Shown here in pieces: positions 5,944-9,291 of a stretch of 9,291 nt of DNA. This DNA comes from Miltoncostaeales bacterium. Its GTDB lineage: Bacteria > Actinomycetota > Thermoleophilia > Miltoncostaeales > Miltoncostaeaceae. Location of the stretch: assembly GCA_030829765.1 (NCBI GenBank), contig JAUROO010000116.1, positions 1 to 9,291 on the forward strand. The letters are read 5' to 3'. Position numbers and translations under genes: made by a program. The notes under the pieces were generated by a model. That model saw nothing but the letters and a program-made list of their open reading frames with translations. It did not search any database and had not been told where the DNA came from. Every line of letters starts with the position of its first letter. The first letter of the stretch is position 1.

Positions 5944-7077
5944 ATGGCTGAGATCGGACACACGGCGATCGGCGCGTGGAGCGGCGGTCGCGTCATGCAC
6001 TTCGGCGAGCCGCTCGATGACGCGCGCCTGGAGGCCCTCATCCGCCCGGGCACCGACATCCGCACGGTCGTGACGGCGGATGTGTACGCCGAGGGGGAGG
6101 CCGACCGGATCGTGGGGCGCGCCATCCGTGGGCTTCCGCGCGATGAGTTCTGCATCGCCAGCGCTATCGGCCACGACTTCGTGGACGGCGTGCGTCGGGG
6201 GTCGAGCGGATACCCGCGCTTCACCGACCCCGGCCTGCGCGGGGAGGACGACTACCGCGCCTACCTGTTCCGTGCAATGGAGGCCAGCCTGGGAAGGCTG
6301 GGCACCGATCATGTGGATCTGGTGATGCTCCACAACCCGGATCGCATCGGGTACACGAACGAGACGGTATGGCGCGCGATGTCCGACCTCCGCGCCGAGG
6401 GGCTGGCGCGGATGATCGGCATCGCACCCGGTCCCGCCAACGGCTTCACGCTCGACCTCATCGGGTGCGTCGAGATGTACGGCGACGAGATGGACTGGGC
6501 CATGATCATCCTCAATCCGTTCGAGCCATGGCCGGGGAAGATGGCCCTCCCGGCCCTGCACGCGAAGGGCGTGAAGGTTCTGGCGCGCGTCGTTGACTAC
6601 GGCGGCATCTTCCATGGCGACCTGCCTGACGAGGACGCCCTCATGCCCGGCGACCATCGCGCCTACCGGCCCGCGGGCTGGGTGGCGGAGGGGCGCCGCC
6701 GACTGACCCAGATCGCTCCGATCGCCGAACGCCATGGGCTCACGCCCCTGCAGTTGGCGGCGCAATGGACCCTTGCGCAGCAGGGCGTGCACTCGGTGGT
6801 CCCGACCTTCATCCAGGAGGCGGGGGAGAGCCACAAGACGGTCGAGGAGCAGCGTCGCGAACTCGCCACCACCCCGGCTCATACCATCCTCACCGCGGGC
6901 GACCTCGCCGAGATCGACCGGCTGGGTGACAATCACGGGTGCATGTCCCTCAAGGGGGGAACGCCCGGACACTCCGGGGATCCCATGCCCGACTCGTGGC
7001 CCATGGACGACGACCTGGTCGCGATCGCCGGCCGGTGGGGGATCGACCCCTCCCGCGACCTCATTCAGGTCACGTGA
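5944..7077 (+). CDS. Aldo/keto reductase-fold protein with altered catalytic residues
   Basis: This 377-residue protein has the overall pattern of the aldo/keto reductase TIM barrel. Seen: ADVYAEGEADRIVGRAI (45-61, the usual DTAxxYG-G-sE-lGrAL region); SLGRLGTDHVDLVMLHNPD (115-133) with H130; WRAMSDLRAEGLARMIGIAPGPANG (143-167); LNPFEPWPG (190-198); and IAERHGLTPLQLAAQWTLAQQGVHSVVP (260-287). Of the catalytic tetrad, Y48 and H130 are present. The Asp position five residues before the Tyr is V43, and the usual lysine (TKxG) is A74 in IASAIG. The C terminus lacks the usual cofactor-clamping IPG...R..EN and carries a His/Gly/Asp-rich tail (330-377). It may be a reductase with a changed mechanism, or a non-redox relative. 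The ATG at 5944 is the first after a -10-like box. The stop overlaps the next small gene by GTGA. Confidence 0.85.
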   Translation: MAEIGHTAIGAWSGGRVMHFGEPLDDARLEALIRPGTDIRTVVTADVYAEGEADRIVGRAIRGLPRDEFCIASAIGHDFVDGVRRGSSGYPRFTDPGLRGEDDYRAYLFRAMEASLGRLGTDHVDLVMLHNPDRIGYTNETVWRAMSDLRAEGLARMIGIAPGPANGFTLDLIGCVEMYGDEMDWAMIILNPFEPWPGKMALPALHAKGVKVLARVVDYGGIFHGDLPDEDALMPGDHRAYRPAGWVAEGRRRLTQIAPIAERHGLTPLQLAAQWTLAQQGVHSVVPTFIQEAGESHKTVEEQRRELATTPAHTILTAGDLAEIDRLGDNHGCMSLKGGTPGHSGDPMPDSWPMDDDLVAIAGRWGIDPSRDLIQVT

Positions 7078-7217
7078 CCACCCCCCTGACCGTGGAGCCG
7101 GAGGACGGGCTTACCCCCGGCAGGGTGCTGCTCGGGTGGGCCCTCGCCGGCATCATCCCGCTGGTCGCGGTGGCCGGGTCCATCACGGCCGGGATCCTGC
7201 TGGTCTTCTTCCGCTAG
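7074..7217 (+). CDS. 47-residue single-span membrane protein
   Basis: A GTG at 7074 overlaps the stop of the aldo/keto reductase-like gene (GTGA), a classic coupled start. The product has a short acidic N terminus (TTPLTVEPEDG) and one long hydrophobic stretch (about 17-46, RVLLGWALAGIIPLV onward) ending FFR. It looks like a single transmembrane helix with almost no tail. The frame is open further upstream inside the preceding gene, but that part is shadow sequence. The family is not recognised. Its position suggests it is made with the upstream protein and could anchor or partner it, which is inference. A palindromic hairpin lies just after the stop. Confidence 0.6.
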   Translation: MTTPLTVEPEDGLTPGRVLLGWALAGIIPLVAVAGSITAGILLVFFR

Positions 7218-7218
7218 G

Positions 7219-7230
7219 CCGGGAGCCCGG
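7219..7230. terminator. Palindrome between convergent gene ends
   Basis: CCGGGAGCCCGG is a near-perfect palindrome (4- or 5-bp stem, 2-4 nt loop). It lies right after the plus-strand microprotein stop and just before the stop of the opposing small gene ending at 7232. Its place fits a two-way terminator, although no T-runs are present. Confidence 0.4.
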
Positions 7231-7231
7231 T

Positions 7232-7429
7232 CTACCGGCCGGCGCCGTGGAGGTAGGTGATGTCGCGGTCCGGGGGGTTGACCTCCGCCTGACGGCGATC
7301 CTCTACCCGGCGCGCCCACGGTTCGGCGATCACCGGCCAGCGCTCCAGCACATCCTCATTGCGCATGAACCACAGGAGTTCCGGTCGGGCGCGGTCGCGC
7401 GCAGTGTGGAATCCGTCTTCGCCCGCCAT
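7232..7429 (-). CDS. Small hypothetical protein, 65 residues
   Basis: The frame encodes MAGEDGFHTARDRARPELLW, then FMRNEDVLERWPVIAEPWAR, ending DRDITYLHGAGR. Composition is protein-like: acidic/basic with three Trp, few low-complexity runs, no signal peptide or membrane segment. The family is not recognised. Support: its first 23 codons recur in the copy at 8970-9092, and 9 of the 13 base differences there fall in third codon positions (hand count). It also ends convergently against the microprotein gene with a palindrome between. Upstream in-frame sequence repeats a related DRARP...LCW pattern without a start codon. The ribosome binding site is weak (AGG about 9 nt before the ATG at 7429). 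It could be a real small gene or the decayed remnant of a repeated one. Confidence 0.45.
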   Translation of the reverse strand: MAGEDGFHTARDRARPELLWFMRNEDVLERWPVIAEPWARRVEDRRQAEVNPPDRDITYLHGAGR

Positions 7430-7484
7430 TCCGGAAGCCTGCCCGGAACCCGCCCTCCAGCAAAGCGGGTTCGGTCGCGCGCGG
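7362..7484. repeat. Direct repeat, copy A (upstream of M20 gene)
   Basis: An ungapped alignment by hand to 8970-9092 gives about 100 of 123 matching bases (roughly 80%), starting sharply at CGCATGAACCACAGGAG. Weaker, gapped similarity continues to about 7504. Copy A overlaps the start half of the small minus-strand gene and carries a perfect 7-bp hairpin at 7447-7471. Copies A and B lie in the same orientation on either side of the M20 gene. Confidence 0.85.
7447..7471. repeat. Inverted repeat inside repeat copy A
   Basis: AACCCGC and GCGGGTT form a perfect 7-bp stem with an 11-nt loop. In copy B the right arm has two changes, so the stem is not kept. It may be a local hairpin or chance; no T-run follows on either strand. 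Confidence 0.4.
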
Positions 7485-7527
7485 TCGTCGTCATCCGGAC
7501 AGGCCGCCGGGTGGCCGTGTTCCCGCG

Positions 7528-7533
7528 TATCGT
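7528..7533 (+). promoter_or_regulatory. Candidate -10 box for the M20 gene
   Basis: TATCGT (TANNNT type) lies 33 nt before the ATG at 7567. It would give a leader of about 25 nt containing the modest ribosome binding site GGAAAG, 8 nt before the start. No clear -35 is seen; upstream lies repeat copy A. Confidence 0.3.
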
Positions 7534-7566
7534 CTGTTCCGCTCCCCCGACCGGAAAGCGAGCCCG

Positions 7567-8892
7567 ATGGCCACCGAAGGCATTTACGCGGAACTCGACG
7601 CGCTTGTCAGCGATATCAGCGAGCAGATGATCGGATGGCGTCGGCACATCCACCAGAATCCGGAACTCTCGAACAGGGAGTTCAAGACCGCGGCGCTGAT
7701 TGAGAAGAGCCTCAAGGACGCCGGGCTCGACGAAGTGCGCACGGGGATCGCCGGTCAGGGGATCGTGGGAATCCTGCGAGGGGGGCAGCCCGGTGACCGG
7801 GTAGTCGCCCTCCGCGCGGACTTCGATGCGCTCCCGATCAAGGAGACGTCAGGCGAAGACTTCGCCTCCACGGTCATTGATGAGGATTACCCGGGCGGGC
7901 CGTTCCCCGTGGCCCACGCCTGCGGCCACGACTGCCACGCGGCAGTGGTGATGGCATCGGCGCATGTGCTCGCGAAGGTCCGCGATCAGCTGCCCGGCAC
8001 GGTGATGTTCGTCTTCCAGCCTGCGGAGGAGGGGCCGCCACCAGGCGAGATCGCCGGGGCCAAGGCGATGCTCGACGCCGGCGCGCTCGATGATCCGAAG
8101 CCAACCATGGTCTTCGGGATGCACGTCGGCGGCATGCCCAAGGGCACCGTGGCGTACTCCGTGGGCCCGCAGTACGCATCGTCCTGCCTGGTGTCAATAA
8201 AGATCACCGGCGAGGGCTCGCATGGCTCCACGCCATGGATGGGTCGTGACCCCATGCCCGTGGCGGGCGAGATCCTCTCCGGCATCGGCCAGATCTATCG
8301 GCAACTGGCCGCGAACGAGGCGATCACGATCTCGATCGGACATGTCGAGGATGCGGGACGCTTCAACACTCTTGGCGGCGAGGTCACCCTCTGGGGGACC
8401 ATCCGGTGCCTGGAGGAGCGCGACATGCCGGTGGTGCAGGGCAAGTTGAAGAAGCTCGCCGAAGGGCACGCGTCGGCGTATGGCTGCACCGCCGATGTGA
8501 CATACGATCAATACGTCCCGGCCGTGAACAACACCGAGGGCTGGCTCGATGCGGTTCTTCCCACGGTCCGAAGGGTTATCGGTGAGGACAACGTCTTCGA
8601 GGCCCCGGCGACGCTGGGGTATGACGACGTGTCGTTCTTCATCAACGCCTGCGGCGGCGCATACCTCGTCTACGGCGTCCAGGACACGAAGATGGACGCA
8701 GGCGGTCAGCCGGTGGCAGCGACATCCGGGGGTCGCGGCTTCGTCGACAACCACAACCCCGCCTTCTACGCCGAGGACGACGCCCTCCCGGATGATCTGC
8801 GCGTTTTTGTGAACGTCGCCGTCGATCACCTGAACGGCATCGTCAACCCGCCCGTGGCCGAACCCGGCCCCGCCGTGCCGCACCGGCACTGA
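7567..8892 (+). CDS. M20 family metallo-amidohydrolase/peptidase
   Basis: This 441-residue cytoplasmic enzyme is of the M20 (M20D-like amidohydrolase) type, which hydrolyses N-acyl or amino-acid amide bonds using two metal ions. Seen: WRRHIHQNPELS (24-35); ALRADFDALPIKE (81-93); HACGHD (117-122, with C119 and H121); FQPAEEG (150-156, E154/E155); GMH (184-186); the dimerisation-domain motif GEGSHGSTPWMGRDPM (215-230, H219); GYDDVSFF (351-358); and the C-terminal metal histidine H396 in DNHNPAF. All key residues are present and the length is typical. The substrate is not readable; N-acyl-amino acids, hippurate-like or indole-acetyl conjugates are family examples. There is no signal peptide. The ATG at 7567 has GGAAAG 8 nt upstream. 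It stands alone between two copies of a direct repeat, with strong hairpins after the stop. Confidence 0.93.
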   Translation: MATEGIYAELDALVSDISEQMIGWRRHIHQNPELSNREFKTAALIEKSLKDAGLDEVRTGIAGQGIVGILRGGQPGDRVVALRADFDALPIKETSGEDFASTVIDEDYPGGPFPVAHACGHDCHAAVVMASAHVLAKVRDQLPGTVMFVFQPAEEGPPPGEIAGAKAMLDAGALDDPKPTMVFGMHVGGMPKGTVAYSVGPQYASSCLVSIKITGEGSHGSTPWMGRDPMPVAGEILSGIGQIYRQLAANEAITISIGHVEDAGRFNTLGGEVTLWGTIRCLEERDMPVVQGKLKKLAEGHASAYGCTADVTYDQYVPAVNNTEGWLDAVLPTVRRVIGEDNVFEAPATLGYDDVSFFINACGGAYLVYGVQDTKMDAGGQPVAATSGGRGFVDNHNPAFYAEDDALPDDLRVFVNVAVDHLNGIVNPPVAEPGPAVPHRH

Positions 8893-8919
8893 GGAGGCCT
8901 GCTGCCGTTGGGCCCATTG

Positions 8920-8937
8920 GCCGCCGGACGGGGCGGC
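8920..8937 (+). terminator. Hairpin downstream of the M20 gene
   Basis: GCCGCC and GGCGGC form a perfect 6-bp stem with a 6-nt loop, starting 27 nt after the stop. There is no T-run. It is immediately followed by a second hairpin at 8941-8968, so the pair is a plausible transcript end for the M20 gene. Confidence 0.4.
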
Positions 8938-8940
8938 AAC

Positions 8941-8968
8941 GTTCGCCCCTGGGCGGAAACGCCCGAAC
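8941..8968 (+). terminator. Second hairpin with GNRA-type loop
   Basis: GGGCG-GAAA-CGCCC (8951-8964) is a perfect stem with a GAAA tetraloop, and outer GTTC and GAAC arms (8941-8944 and 8965-8968) can extend it. GCCC-CT-GGGC within the same stretch is a competing fold. It ends one base before repeat copy B begins. Confidence 0.4.
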
Positions 8969-8969
8969 C

Positions 8970-9092
8970 CGCATGAACCACAGGAGCCCCGGGCGGGCCC
9001 GGTCGCACGCGGTGTGGAACGCATCCTCGCCTGCCGTTACACGAGCCTGCCCGCAACCCGCCTCCCGGCAAAGGGGGTCCGGTCGCGCACGG
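8970..9092. repeat. Direct repeat, copy B (downstream of M20 gene)
   Basis: This copy matches 7362-7484 without gaps at about 80% identity, with weaker similarity to about 9114. In the minus-strand frame it keeps AGED-FHTA-DRARP-LLWFMR, but the initiator codon is ACG and the homology stops right after FMR. It therefore looks like a truncated remnant. The left edge abuts a strong hairpin. The next gene starts about 50 bp to the right. Confidence 0.85.
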
Positions 9093-9133
9093 GCTCCCCG
9101 TCCTGCGGACCGGCAGGCGCACGACCAGTGTCG

Positions 9134-9139
9134 TAGCGT
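9134..9139 (+). promoter_or_regulatory. Candidate -10 box for the last gene
   Basis: TAGCGT (TANNNT type) is followed by 6 nt and the GTG at 9146. There is no ribosome binding site in between, so the transcript is probably leaderless. Confidence 0.4.
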
Positions 9140-9145
9140 CGCCGC

Positions 9146-9291
9146 GTGAGCTGGCTTCAGTCGTTCGTCGTGGCGGTGCTGGTGGTGCTCTGCGCGGGCT
9201 ATGCGATTCGCGCCGGGGTCATCCGCAGGGCCGGGAATCCCGCGTGGCGCCGGTGGGCGCTCATCGCCGCTCTCTTCGGAGTGGCGCTTGC
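9146..9291 (+). CDS. Membrane protein, N-terminal part (runs off the window)
   Basis: From a GTG at 9146 the frame is open to the window end and encodes 48 residues. It begins MSWLQSFVVAVLVVLCAGYA, a hydrophobic segment (about 6-21), then a basic stretch, IRAGVIRRAGNPAWRRW, and a second hydrophobic segment from about 38. The positive-inside pattern suggests a two-or-more-span inner membrane protein with a cytoplasmic basic loop. The start is backed by a TANNNT box 6 nt upstream. The family cannot be named from the fragment. Confidence 0.65.
   Translation, partial: MSWLQSFVVAVLVVLCAGYAIRAGVIRRAGNPAWRRWALIAALFGVAL

Noticed and set aside
5608..6972. 454-codon minus-strand open frame antisense to the AKR-like gene
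   Set aside because: It mirrors codon structure of the real plus-strand gene and overlaps the S4 gene, with no recognisable domain.
7330..7653. 107-codon minus-strand open frame across the M20 start
   Set aside because: It overlaps the M20 start region and runs in a different frame from the one showing third-position changes between repeat copies.
8194..9024. 276-codon minus-strand open frame antisense to the M20 gene
   Set aside because: His/Val/Arg-rich antisense shadow of an intact M20 enzyme; no motifs.
7218..9145. Complete insertion sequence or transposon formed by the two direct repeats
   Set aside because: There is no transposase and no terminal inverted repeats; the only gene between them is the M20 enzyme.

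Overview
The window is very GC-rich, densely packed DNA. Strong third-position G/C bias produces many long antisense shadow frames. It looks like a chromosomal segment of a high-GC actinobacterium (Actinomycetota). The Nei-type DNA glycosylase resembles mycobacterial Nei1, and several starts look leaderless (a TANNNT-like -10 box 5-8 nt before ATG/GTG). The aldo/keto reductase-like and M20 proteins recall Thermoleophilia-type genomes, but that finer placement is from memory and uncertain. No rRNA, tRNA, CRISPR array or complete insertion sequence is visible.

Layout. (1) Positions 1-58 hold the last codons of a probable plus-strand gene. It ends tail-to-tail with a minus-strand gene, and both use the same CTAG as stop. 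(2) Positions 55-1900, minus strand: a short tyrosine recombinase-like protein, then a MurD-like Mur ligase with altered substrate motifs. (3) Positions 2049-2603, minus: an HdeD-type membrane protein whose ribosome binding site sits in a predicted hairpin. (4) Positions 2670-5614, minus: a tight cluster ctaG - secreted class A beta-lactamase-like hydrolase - nei, joined by a TGATG overlap and a 3-nt gap. (5) Positions 5653-7217, plus: a small S4 RNA-binding protein, an aldo/keto reductase-fold protein lacking two catalytic residues, and a 47-residue membrane protein overlapping it by GTGA. (6) Positions 7218-9145: an M20 amidohydrolase flanked by two copies of a ~123-bp direct repeat (about 80% identical). 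The first copy overlaps a probable small minus-strand gene of 65 residues. (7) From 9146 a new membrane protein gene runs off the end.

How it works together. The ctaG cluster starts from a 38-bp divergent region shared with the S4 gene; the -10 candidates face outward so closely that the two promoters probably overlap. CtaG (copper delivery to cytochrome oxidase), a secreted serine hydrolase and a base-excision repair glycosylase share no obvious pathway, so their coupling may be simple packing. I see no complete, clearly new multi-gene system. The best leads are the repeat flanking the M20 gene, whose differences fall mainly in third codon positions of a minus-strand frame; the aldo/keto reductase with a broken catalytic tetrad plus its coupled microprotein; and the MurD-like ligase that has kept the ATP site but lost the usual UDP-MurNAc and D-glutamate motifs.
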